Positions 20,934 to 29,509 of a DNA stretch of 64,000 nt are shown piece by piece (positions within the stretch are counted from its first letter, which is position 1; every line of letters begins with the position of its first letter). Under the pieces are notes generated by a model. It was not told the DNA's origin and did not search any database. It saw only the letters and a list, made by a program, of their open reading frames with translations. The translations under genes and the position numbers were made by a program. This stretch comes from Acidobacteriota bacterium (GTDB lineage Bacteria > Acidobacteriota > Terriglobia > Terriglobales > Acidobacteriaceae). The DNA is taken from assembly GCA_003225555.1 (NCBI GenBank), contig QIAM01000026.1, positions 62,001 through 126,000 of the forward strand, given 5' to 3'.

Positions 20934-21823
20934 ATGCCGGCTCCACGAAAGCTGGTTTTCTTTCTTGTTCTCGTCAGCGCCCCGGCTTGGACGCAAAAGG
21001 GTTCTACTCCGGCTCAAGGAGAGGATCCTGGCAAATCGGCAACCCAGACTCCGCAAACTGCGCCCGATTGCGCCAAGAACTTGTCAACTGACCAAGCTCC
21101 TCCTGCATCAAGCCAGCCAGACTCGACGACGTTGGTAGCGATCAAGACTGAAAAGGCGTTCTATCCGTATGAGGCGCGGGACAAGAAGATTCAGGGAGAG
21201 GTCGTGCTAAAGATTCTTGTTTCCGAGACGGAGATGTAGAAAGCGCCGAGGTAGTCAGTGGCGATCCGATTCTAGGCAAGTCTGCGATGGAGGCGGTAAA
21301 AAAATGGAAGTTCAAGCCCTTCATCAAGAATGGAAAAGCAGTCAAGGTTTCAACGACGCTGCCGATCGATTTCGCCTTCCGTGACAAAATCATGGAAAAG
21401 GGGGTTTCGGCTGATGGCAGTGCGACATCGGACTCGAAAACACCGCAAACGTCCGCGGCCTCCCCCGCCCTACCCGACGGAGCGGCTGTTCCTGAAGGGG
21501 TCGCAAAAAGAGTCCGCGTAGCCAGCAACGTTTCTCGAGGGATGTTGACTCGCCAAGTTGCTCCCGTGTACCCGGACGCCGCCAGGCATGCCCGCATTGA
21601 AGGTACCGTCGTGTTGCAGGCCACAATCAGCAAGGACGGCCGGATTTCCGATCTAAAGGTCATCTCAGGTCCTAAAGAATTGGCCCCGGCGGCCGTCGGC
21701 GCGGTACAGCAGTGGCGCTACCGGCCTTACTTCCTCATGGGGGAACCTGTGGAAGTTCTGACTACGGTCCAAGTGAACTTCCGGCTCCGATCAGTGAGAC
21801 TCGCGCGGCGTCACACCGGGTAG
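20934..21823 (+). pseudogene. TonB-C-domain protein (two TonB C-terminal-like domains), frameshifted
   Basis: ORF to 21239 ends ...EVVLKILVSETEM*; continuation in next frame ...VESAEVVSGDPILGKSAMEAVKKWKFKPFIKNGKAV...; second domain VYPDAARHARIEGTVVLQATISKDGRISDLKVISGP. Inserting one G near 21230 restores SETGDVESAEVVSG. Confidence 0.8.
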
Positions 21824-22638
21824 TATAAGTCTTCAACTGCCTTCTGAACCTTGTCCGACAAGGCTTCCAGATCACGCAGCGTCAGTCCAGCGGTCGAAAT
21901 CGGCTCGCCCACCCGCATTTCCAGCGGCCGGCACTTGATGTGGTAGGTATCCATCGGCAGCAATTCATAGGTCCCCACCAGTGCCACGGGAACGATATCC
22001 ACCTGTGCCTTGATGGCCAGAAAGAATGCCCCGGACAGGAACGGCTTGATCTCCCCGTCGGACGTTCGTCCACCCTCCGGGAAAATCACCAGGGGCAGCC
22101 CAGCCTTTAGTCCCTTCCATGCCGCGCGGATGCTGCTGATCGAATGCGACGGATTCTGCTGATCGATACACACCTGCCCCGAGCGCTTCAGTTGCCAGCC
22201 CACCACGGGGTACGACAACAACTCCTTCTTAAATGCGATGCGAAACTGAAATGGCAGGTAGACGTAGAGAACGGGGATGTCGAGCGCGGACGCGTGATTG
22301 ACCGCATAGACGTGCGCTTTCGAAGTGTCAATCTTCTCCAAGCCAGTTATCTTCACCGGCGCAAAGATCGTCCTCATAATCAGCCACGACCACGCTCGTG
22401 AAAACCAGTGCAACCGGCGTCCGCTGCGGTCGAGAAATCCACCAGGTAGAGCCAACAACCCCATGACCAGCGTGTACAGCCAGATCAACGGATCGAAGAT
22501 AAAGTAGGACCGCAGACGACTCGGCCAGCCGTACTTGGCTCCGGAAATCGCATGCGGGCTCGGGCGAGAGGTAGAAACCGCGGTCGCGCCAGTGGCGCCC
22601 TCTTCCACCTGATCCACCGATGAGTTCACTTCCGTCAC
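21811..22638 (-). CDS. 1-acyl-sn-glycerol-3-phosphate acyltransferase (PlsC-like)
   Basis: VYAVNHASALDIPVLYVYLP (NHxxxxD), VIFPEGGRTSDGEIKPFLSGAFFLA. Confidence 0.9.
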   Translation of the reverse strand: MTEVNSSVDQVEEGATGATAVSTSRPSPHAISGAKYGWPSRLRSYFIFDPLIWLYTLVMGLLALPGGFLDRSGRRLHWFSRAWSWLIMRTIFAPVKITGLEKIDTSKAHVYAVNHASALDIPVLYVYLPFQFRIAFKKELLSYPVVGWQLKRSGQVCIDQQNPSHSISSIRAAWKGLKAGLPLVIFPEGGRTSDGEIKPFLSGAFFLAIKAQVDIVPVALVGTYELLPMDTYHIKCRPLEMRVGEPISTAGLTLRDLEALSDKVQKAVEDLYYPV

Positions 22639-22672
22639 ACTTCCATTCTAGGGGAAATCCGGTCAGGAATGC

Positions 22673-24085
22673 TTAGACTCTCGTCCCGAGGAGACGCATT
22701 GCTTCGCCCACCACGTAGATGGACCCGGTAATTACAATCACGGCATCTTGTTTCGACAGAGACTTAGCCCGCTGTAGAGCGTCAGGTACATCTGCCGCCG
22801 TCTCAATCTCTGCCCCGGTTCGCCCTGCCGCCTGCTCAATTTCCTGGGGCGAGGCTGATCGCGGATTTTCTGCTCGGGTGGCAATTACCCGGTCCGCCAG
22901 CGGAAACAGAATCTCAGTTATCTCCGAGATGGCCTTGTCCCGCATGGCGCCGAAAACGAAAACCAGCCGACGGTCTTCGTACCCCTCCGAGAGGGCGGAA
23001 CGCAGCCCCCATGCGCCGGCGGGATTGTGCGCTACATCCAGCACGATCTCGGGCCAACCTTGGTGAGCAGGGATAATTTGGAACCGCCCGGGCCAGCGCG
23101 TTTCGCGGATGCCCTGCTCGATCGATGAAGCTGTGATGTCGGCATAGCCTAGCTTGCTCAACTCGTCAGCCGTTGCGATGGCAAGCGCCACGTTGCGCAA
23201 CTGGTGGCGCCCAACAAGCGGAGTCTCCACCAGAATCTCGCGTCCCATCACCAACAGCGGGTAGCGATAGAACGAACAGCTTCTGTTCTCCTCGACGTTC
23301 TCTGCGTTCTCGACGGTGAAATGCTTTTTCTCGGAACTCGGTACCAGGTACTGGGTACTGCCCGGCGAAACTGGCGGCACATAAGGAACGGCGCTTACAC
23401 CCCGAGCCCCTAAGTCAAGAATCGTGTTTCCGATGACATCATTCGCCTCGGGCTGCTGCGGCAGCGTGACGACGACACCTCCGGGACGAATAATTCCAAC
23501 CTTCTCTCGCGCGATCTCGCCCACGGAATTACCAAGAAACTTCTGGTGATCGAGAGCGATGTCGGTGATGACACTGACTAGCGGTTGGACGACATTCGTG
23601 GCGTCCAGACGCCCGCCCATCCCCACTTCGAGGACAGCAATATCCACCTTCTCACGAGCGAAGCGCTCAAAGGCTATGGCAGTCATCATCTCGAAAAAGC
23701 TGGGATGCCAAGGCAACTCCCCCCGCTCAACAAGGCGGTCGGCCACGCGATCCACTTCGCCATGTATCGCTGCGAAATCGTCGTCGCCGATTTCTTGTCC
23801 GTTTACCCGAATGCGCTCGTTGATGCGCATCAAGTGTGGTGACGTATAAAGACCCGTCTTCAAGCCGGACGCACGAAAGATCGAAGCCAGCGTCGCCGCA
23901 GTCGACCCTTTGCCGTTTGTGCCCGCAATGAGCACGCTCGGAAACCGCGCTTCAGGGTGCGAGATCGCCGCAAGCAGCACCTTCATGTGCGCCAGGTCGA
24001 ACTTGTGCGAAGGCGTCTGCGCCAGTTCATGACCAAGCGCAAACATGCTCGCAACTGCGGTTTCGTAGGACATAAAAACAGCCAT
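22673..24085 (-). CDS. folC: Folylpolyglutamate synthase/dihydrofolate synthase
   Basis: VLIAGTNGKGSTAATLASIFRASGLKTGLYTSPHLMRINERIRVNG...VLEVGMGGRLDATNVV...DVAHNPAGAWGL. Confidence 0.93.
   Translation of the reverse strand: MAVFMSYETAVASMFALGHELAQTPSHKFDLAHMKVLLAAISHPEARFPSVLIAGTNGKGSTAATLASIFRASGLKTGLYTSPHLMRINERIRVNGQEIGDDDFAAIHGEVDRVADRLVERGELPWHPSFFEMMTAIAFERFAREKVDIAVLEVGMGGRLDATNVVQPLVSVITDIALDHQKFLGNSVGEIAREKVGIIRPGGVVVTLPQQPEANDVIGNTILDLGARGVSAVPYVPPVSPGSTQYLVPSSEKKHFTVENAENVEENRSCSFYRYPLLVMGREILVETPLVGRHQLRNVALAIATADELSKLGYADITASSIEQGIRETRWPGRFQIIPAHQGWPEIVLDVAHNPAGAWGLRSALSEGYEDRRLVFVFGAMRDKAISEITEILFPLADRVIATRAENPRSASPQEIEQAAGRTGAEIETAADVPDALQRAKSLSKQDAVIVITGSIYVVGEAMRLLGTRV
23291..23360. 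repeat. Nonamer + heptamer arrays in frame inside folC
   Basis: CTCGACGTT|CTCTGCGTT|CTCGACGGT ... GGTACCA|GGTACTG|GGTACTG. Confidence 0.8.
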
Positions 24086-24205
24086 CAGCCGTCAGCTATC
24101 AGCTATCAGCTTGAACCTCAGATTACCAGCCGCTGAGGCTGCTGAAAAAGTTCGCTAGGGTTTGGCTGAGAGCTGATAGCTGACGGCTGAGAGCTGAGAG
24201 CTTGC
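24079..24205. repeat. Heptamer array, inverted arms (CAGCTAT family), folC-accD junction
   Basis: CAGCCAT|CAGCCGT|CAGCTAT|CAGCTAT|CAGCTTG ... GGCTGAG|AGCTGAT|AGCTGAC|GGCTGAG|AGCTGAG|AGCTTGC. Confidence 0.92.
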
Positions 24206-25048
24206 TTACGCCGCCATAAAGTCCAGCGCCCTCGCGATGTAGGGTCTCAGCTGCTTGCGATGGACGACGGCATCGAGCATCCCATGTTCGAGCAGGAATT
24301 CGCTTCTCTGGAAGCCTGCCGGTAGCTTTTGGCGGATAGTCTGTTCGATCACGCGCGGGCCCGCGAATCCGATCAGCGCCCCAGGCTCGGCAATGTTCAA
24401 GTCGCCCAGCATGGCAAACGACGCGGTTACTCCCCCGGTCGTCGGATCGGTCATCAGCGAGATATAAGGGATCCTCGACTCATCAAGGCGGGCCAGTGCC
24501 GCTGAAATTTTTGCCAGCTGCATGAGGCTGACGACGCCCTCCATCATGCGCGCGCCGCCTGACGCGGAGACAATAATCAAGGGATTTTTCGACTCAACCG
24601 CGCGTTCCACCGCGCGCGTGATGGCCTCGCCAACCACCGCGCCCATGCTGCCGCCGATGAATGCATACTCCATGACGCTGGCGACCACCGGCCGCCCCAT
24701 CAGCTTGCCGTGCGCGTTGATTACCGCATCGTTAAGCCCCGTCTCCTCTTGTGCCTGCCGCAGGCGCCTCGAATAGGGCTTCAGGTCCACGAATTTCAGT
24801 GGATCGGTCGAGACAAGGTTGTCATCCAAGGTTTCGTATTTGCCGTCGTCGAGGAGTTGCGCCAACCGGGTGCGGGCGTCAATCCGAAAGTGCTTTTCGC
24901 ACTTCGGACAGACATTCATGTTCTCCTCCAGATCTTTCTTCCAGATGATCTGGCGGCAACCTTCACACTTCACCCACAACCCTTCGGTGCGGACTTTTTT
25001 CTCGCCCGAGGTATCCAGCTCGCCGGATTCGCGTTTGAACCAAGCCAT
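24206..25048 (-). CDS. accD: Acetyl-CoA carboxylase carboxyltransferase subunit beta
   Basis: WVKCEGCRQIIWKKDLEENMNVCPKCEKHFRI zinc ribbon; SASGGARMMEGVVSLMQLAKISAAL...LIGFAGPRVIEQTIRQKLPAGFQRSEFLLEHGMLDAVV. Confidence 0.95.
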   Translation of the reverse strand: MAWFKRESGELDTSGEKKVRTEGLWVKCEGCRQIIWKKDLEENMNVCPKCEKHFRIDARTRLAQLLDDGKYETLDDNLVSTDPLKFVDLKPYSRRLRQAQEETGLNDAVINAHGKLMGRPVVASVMEYAFIGGSMGAVVGEAITRAVERAVESKNPLIIVSASGGARMMEGVVSLMQLAKISAALARLDESRIPYISLMTDPTTGGVTASFAMLGDLNIAEPGALIGFAGPRVIEQTIRQKLPAGFQRSEFLLEHGMLDAVVHRKQLRPYIARALDFMAA

Positions 25049-25054
25049 AGGGGC

Positions 25055-25123
25055 AGTTCTCAGTTTTCAGCAAAACCGGGTCGACGCTCTTACTAAGAGC
25101 TGCGAACTGAGAACTAGTACTCG
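25055..25123. repeat. Heptamer array, inverted arms (AGTTCTC family), accD-cobO junction
   Basis: AGTTCTC|AGTTTTC|AGCAAAA ... AGAGCTG|CGAACTG|AGAACTA. Confidence 0.75.
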
Positions 25124-25650
25124 ATTCCTCTCTGCGCCATCACGCCCTTTTCGTAGGCATGCTTGACCTGGCGCATCTCGGTCACGGTGTCGGCGACCTC
25201 GACAATTGTGGGGTGCGCGTTTCGGCCCGTCAAGATGATGTGCACCATTTCCGGCTTCTGCCTCAGGCTCCCGACCACCTTGGCCGGGTCCAGCATCCCG
25301 TAGCTGATGGCGTAGTTGATCTCATCGAGAACGACGAGGTCCCATTCACCCGACTGGATCGCCTTCTCGGCTTCTGCCCAGGCTTCCTCGACCATCCGCA
25401 CATCTTCCAGATCGGGCTTTTCTGTCCCCACTTTCACAAAGCCGCGGCCCATCTGTTTCATGACGAACTTGTCGCCGAATGCCTTCACTGCATCCAGTTC
25501 GCCATAGTGCCACGAGCCCTTCAGGAACTGCAGCATCAGTACGCGCATCCCCTGACCCACCGCCCGCAAGGCCGTGCCCATGGCCGCAGTTGTCTTGCCC
25601 TTGCCGGGCCCGGTGTTGACGATGATGAGACCGCGACGGACGTCAGCCAT
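25114..25650 (-). CDS. cobO: Cob(I)yrinic acid a,c-diamide adenosyltransferase
   Basis: GLIIVNTGPGKGKTTAAMGTALRAVGQGMRVLMLQFLKGSWHYGEL...DLVVLDEINYAISYGML. Confidence 0.9.
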   Translation of the reverse strand: MADVRRGLIIVNTGPGKGKTTAAMGTALRAVGQGMRVLMLQFLKGSWHYGELDAVKAFGDKFVMKQMGRGFVKVGTEKPDLEDVRMVEEAWAEAEKAIQSGEWDLVVLDEINYAISYGMLDPAKVVGSLRQKPEMVHIILTGRNAHPTIVEVADTVTEMRQVKHAYEKGVMAQRGIEY

Positions 25651-25944
25651 GTCTGAATGGGACGGTTGATTCTACTAGAAGCGGTCGATTAAGTCTCTCA
25701 GCGAGCCTCCATGAATCATTATGAGACCGAAACCCAGGAACTCTGAATGGAGAAAACTTGAAACAAAGGAGACAGGGCTTCCGTCTTTACAGCAAGGATC
25801 GCTTTCTCGTAACTTGTGGCAGGGCTGTTTAGCGCTTTTCTTCAATCTTGTAAGTACTGAACTTTTCCACGGAACGGTTGCATCGAAGATTGCGTAACTC
25901 GGGCCAGGCAGATCTCTGTCTCCTCGCAAACCGCGGGAGGTCTC

Positions 25945-26424
25945 ATGGTGACGAACAAGTGTTTAGTGTTGTTGTGGTCAGCCCTCACGGCCCTGCCCGC
26001 CTTCGCTGCCCAACATGTGGCCGTTCACCCCCGGCCCAACTTCCAGTCGGCCGACCAGGACACGATTCGCGAGATTGTCGATATGGAGCGCCAGTCCAAG
26101 GAGGCGACGCTTCACCGCGATGCCGAGTTTACCAGGCGCATCCTCGCCGAAGACTATGTCGCCATCACTCCGCTGGGTCAGGTCACAACCAAAGAAGACG
26201 CCGTCTCCGCGCGCAGGAGTAGCCAGCTTCGCTATGAAGCCATGAACGTGACCGACATGGTCGTTCGTATCTATGGCGATACCGCGGTCGTCACCGCCCG
26301 TGCCGACGTCAAGGGCCACCAGCTCGGTGAAGATTTCAGCGGGCCCTATCGCTATACCCGAATCTGGGTCCGCCGGAATGGGCATTGGCAAACGGTGAGC
26401 TATCAGGCTACGGTTACCCAATAA
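25945..26424 (+). CDS. Secreted SnoaL/NTF2-like (DUF4440-type) protein
   Basis: Signal peptide; MERQSKEATLHRDAEFTRRILAEDYVAITPLGQVTTKEDAV...VVRIYGDTAVVTARADVKG. Confidence 0.75.
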   Translation: MVTNKCLVLLWSALTALPAFAAQHVAVHPRPNFQSADQDTIREIVDMERQSKEATLHRDAEFTRRILAEDYVAITPLGQVTTKEDAVSARRSSQLRYEAMNVTDMVVRIYGDTAVVTARADVKGHQLGEDFSGPYRYTRIWVRRNGHWQTVSYQATVTQ

Positions 26425-26438
26425 GATCCACGTACGAC

Positions 26439-26911
26439 ATGGCGCTCGACGGACATGTTCGCTGTAAATGCATACGAGAGGGCCGCGCCAAGCCGCACCC
26501 CTTTCCAGACAGCCTGATCTTCGACGAGACCGGGGAACCCGTGCTCGCCGACGACTCTGCGGACGAAGACTGGGAAGCGCACGACCTGTGGGTGAATCGT
26601 GCGAGCATGGCGGATTTCTTCTCTCGCTACCTTTGGGGAACATCACGCGGATCGGACACCTGCGTACATTCCTGCGGAGCCTGGAAGGGAATCCTGGACC
26701 GCGATTCCCGCTTCTTCTGAAAAAGGTCATTTACGACGGCACTCACAGCGGCGACTCGATCGCCACCGGACTTGTGCCGAAACTGATGAAGGAGGTCGAC
26801 ATCGTGCTCCACTCCAGCGACATTCTGGCCGAGTCGGAGAAGGAATTCTTTGGCAACATGAAGCTCCTGTGCCAGGCCAGCATTGAAACAGGGAATCCAA
26901 TTTTGTTCTAA
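26439..26911 (+). pseudogene. Conserved-looking hypothetical gene split by a frameshift
   Basis: MALDGHVRCKCIREGRAKPHPFPDSLIFDETGEPVLADDSADEDWEAHDLW in one frame, ESCEHGGFLLSLPLGNITRIGHLRTFLRSLEGNPGPRFPLLLKKVIYDGTHSGD... in the next; switch around 26590-26605. Confidence 0.6.
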
Positions 26912-26934
26912 AAATCCTTACCTGCGCTGTAGGC

Positions 26935-29211
26935 CTATCCCACTTCCACCAGGCCGTAGGTCCGCTGCCAGCGCCCGCGCATGTGGACGAGGGCGCGACG
27001 GAGTTCCTCGGGTGAGACTTCGGCGTTGGGTCCCGCAACCACGGCAGCGGCCTCGCGTCTTGCAGGCTCCAGCAGTGGGCGATCGCGGATAAGGTTTGCA
27101 ACCCGGAAGCTGGGCATTCCCGCCTGGCGCGTACCGAAGAATTCTCCCGGCCCGCGCAGTTCGAGATCGAGTTCGGCAATCTGGAAGCCGTCGTTGGTGC
27201 GCACCATGGCATCGAGGCGGCGCTCGCCTTCCTCGCTCACCTTCCCGCCAGTCATGAGCACACAATACGACTTGGCGGCCCCACGTCCGATGCGGCCGCG
27301 CAGCTGGTGCAGTTGGGCAAGACCGAATCGCTCAGCGTGCTCAATCACCATCACCGTCGCATTGGGCACGTCGACCCCGACCTCAATGACGGTCGTGGCC
27401 ACCAGGATGTGCAATTCGCCTTTCTGAAACATACGCATGACTTGCTCTTTAAGGTCGGGGTCGAGCCGCCCATGCAGCAGCCCGACCTTAAAGTCCGCGA
27501 AGATGTGGCCGCTCAGCTCACGGTACATCTTGATGGCGGCCTTGAGTTCGCGCTCTTCGTTCTCCTCGATGACGGGGTAGACCACATACACCTGATGCCC
27601 TGCCGCCACTTGCTTACGAACAAATTCCCATACTTCAGGCGAGCGGTCATCAGCCACACGCCGCGTGACGATCGGCGTCCGCCCCGGAGGCAACTCGTCA
27701 AGTACGCTCAGGTCAAGGTCACCATACAAAGTGAGGGCAAGCGTGCGGGGAATAGGCGTCGCAGTCATAACCAGTACATCAGGCTCAGCAACAGCTGTGT
27801 GGACACGAGTGCCTTTTTGGGACGGGGTGTGTGACCCGGTCGTGCCGAGCAAAGCTCGGCTGCCTTCTTGTCCATCACCAGATTTCTTCATCAGCCTCAA
27901 CCGCTGCATCACCCCGAATCGATGTTGCTCATCCACGATCACCAACCCCGGCTTTGAGAATTCGACCTTCTCTTCCAACAAAGCATGGGTGCCAATCACC
28001 AGCTGAGCATTCCCCTGCGCAATGTGGCGGTGAATTTCACGCTTGCGATCGGACTCCAGTGAGCCGGTCAGCAGCACGATCTTGTATCCGGCATTCTCCA
28101 GAATCCTCCGCGCCGAAAAGTAATGCTGCTGAGCCAGAATCTCAGTCGGAGCCATCAGCGCGACCTGGTACCCGTTCTCGATCGCGATAATCGCCGCTTC
28201 GAAACTTACAATCGTCTTGCCCGATCCCACATCGCCCTGCAGCAAACGCCGCATGGGATAAGGCTTCTCCATATCCGCGGCAATCTCCTGAAGCACACGC
28301 TTCTGGGCAGCCGTAGGATGAAACGGCAGGATTTTCTTGATCGCAGCACGAACGCCACCATCCAGGCGGAACGCGATTCCAGTCTGCGCCTTCTGCTGCC
28401 GGCGTTTAAGCTCCAGTCCCAGCTCAACAAAGAAAAGCTCGTCAAAAATCAACCGGATGTGAGCTGGAGTGCGCGAAGACTGCAAGTCCTCAAAGCTCTC
28501 GCCGGCTTCCGGCCAATGTACTCTCCACAGAGCCTCCCGCGGCGAGACCAGCCTCAGGCGAGAGCGCACAATAGCGGGGATCGGCTCCGGCAAATCGGGA
28601 TTCAGATTCTCAAGGGCAGTCCGAATGATGCGGCGAAACCAGCGGGAGGTAAGATGTCCCTGTCCAGCCGATTCGTAAATCGGCACGATGCGGCCAATTT
28701 CCAGTGATTCAGATGCCTTCTTTTCGGCGCCATTCGCTCCGTCGTTGGCATGGCCCAGAATTTCAAACTGCGGCTGCACAATCTGCAACTCTCCGTCACG
28801 GTCCTGTTCCACCTTGCCATACAGCGCGATCATCTGGCCGGGTGTGAACTTACCCTGCAGGTAGGCGCCGTGAAACCAAAGGCAGCGCAGCCGCGCGCGT
28901 CCTTGCCCAACCGTGAGCTGGAAAATCGGCATGCGACGGGTGCGGAACAGGCCTGAGTTACGCACTTCGCCGATCACTGTTGCCATCTCCCCGGCACGCA
29001 ACTCAGCAATCCCGCGCGGGTTCAGGCGGTCTTCGTACCGAAAGGGCAGATAATGAAGAAGTTCGTCGACGGTCGAGATGCCCTTGGTGGCCAGAATCTC
29101 GGCGATGCGCGGACCCACCCCCTTGATGTACTGCACCGGCGTGGAGAGCTCAAGCATGCGGCAAGGGTTCCGCACAAATGTTAGCAGGATTAGGGGCCAG
29201 TCGCCCGGCAA
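26935..29211 (-). CDS. recG: ATP-dependent DNA helicase RecG
   Basis: RRLLQGDVGSGKTIVSFEAAIIA, VIVDEQHRFGVMQRLRL, VLVMTATPIPRTLALTLYGDLDLSVLDELPPGRTPI, RGRIGRGAAKSYCVLM. Confidence 0.95.
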   Translation of the reverse strand: MPGDWPLILLTFVRNPCRMLELSTPVQYIKGVGPRIAEILATKGISTVDELLHYLPFRYEDRLNPRGIAELRAGEMATVIGEVRNSGLFRTRRMPIFQLTVGQGRARLRCLWFHGAYLQGKFTPGQMIALYGKVEQDRDGELQIVQPQFEILGHANDGANGAEKKASESLEIGRIVPIYESAGQGHLTSRWFRRIIRTALENLNPDLPEPIPAIVRSRLRLVSPREALWRVHWPEAGESFEDLQSSRTPAHIRLIFDELFFVELGLELKRRQQKAQTGIAFRLDGGVRAAIKKILPFHPTAAQKRVLQEIAADMEKPYPMRRLLQGDVGSGKTIVSFEAAIIAIENGYQVALMAPTEILAQQHYFSARRILENAGYKIVLLTGSLESDRKREIHRHIAQGNAQLVIGTHALLEEKVEFSKPGLVIVDEQHRFGVMQRLRLMKKSGDGQEGSRALLGTTGSHTPSQKGTRVHTAVAEPDVLVMTATPIPRTLALTLYGDLDLSVLDELPPGRTPIVTRRVADDRSPEVWEFVRKQVAAGHQVYVVYPVIEENEERELKAAIKMYRELSGHIFADFKVGLLHGRLDPDLKEQVMRMFQKGELHILVATTVIEVGVDVPNATVMVIEHAERFGLAQLHQLRGRIGRGAAKSYCVLMTGGKVSEEGERRLDAMVRTNDGFQIAELDLELRGPGEFFGTRQAGMPSFRVANLIRDRPLLEPARREAAAVVAGPNAEVSPEELRRALVHMRGRWQRTYGLVEVG
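27800..27866. repeat. Partial/divergent two-hairpin element inside recG
   Basis: GTGCCGAGC-AAA-GCTCGGCTGCC at 27842-27864 matches the second hairpin of the intergenic copy at 34583. Confidence 0.6.
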
Positions 29212-29229
29212 CGGGGGAGAGGTGCGACG

Positions 29230-29433
29230 GTGTCTAAATCATCGATGATGGTCAATTTGCTCCAGGCCTTCGTCGCCGTCGTGCTGGGGAATCTGGTCTA
29301 TTTCGTTTTGGCGCCGTCTCTGCCACCCATGGCTCGGCACCGACCGCTCCACCTGGATCTGGGAATCATCGTGGATTTCTGGTTCTGCCTGGTGGCATAT
29401 GGGCTGATCCGTACCGCCAGAAGGTGGCGTTAA
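29230..29433 (+). CDS. Small hypothetical membrane protein
   Basis: 67 aa, two hydrophobic segments (LLQAFVAVVLGNLVYFVLAPSLP; IIVDFWFCLVAYGLI). Confidence 0.5.
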   Translation: MSKSSMMVNLLQAFVAVVLGNLVYFVLAPSLPPMARHRPLHLDLGIIVDFWFCLVAYGLIRTARRWR

Positions 29434-29509
29434 CCCGGGCACACTTCGAGGCGATGAAGTTACTTTCGGAACCTCCCAACTCTTACTTCCGACGATACAA
29501 TCCGTTTGA

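Noticed and set aside
21225-21240. Programmed ribosomal frameshift in the TonB-C gene
   Set aside because: No slippery heptamer or clear stimulatory structure; other accessory genes show similar indels
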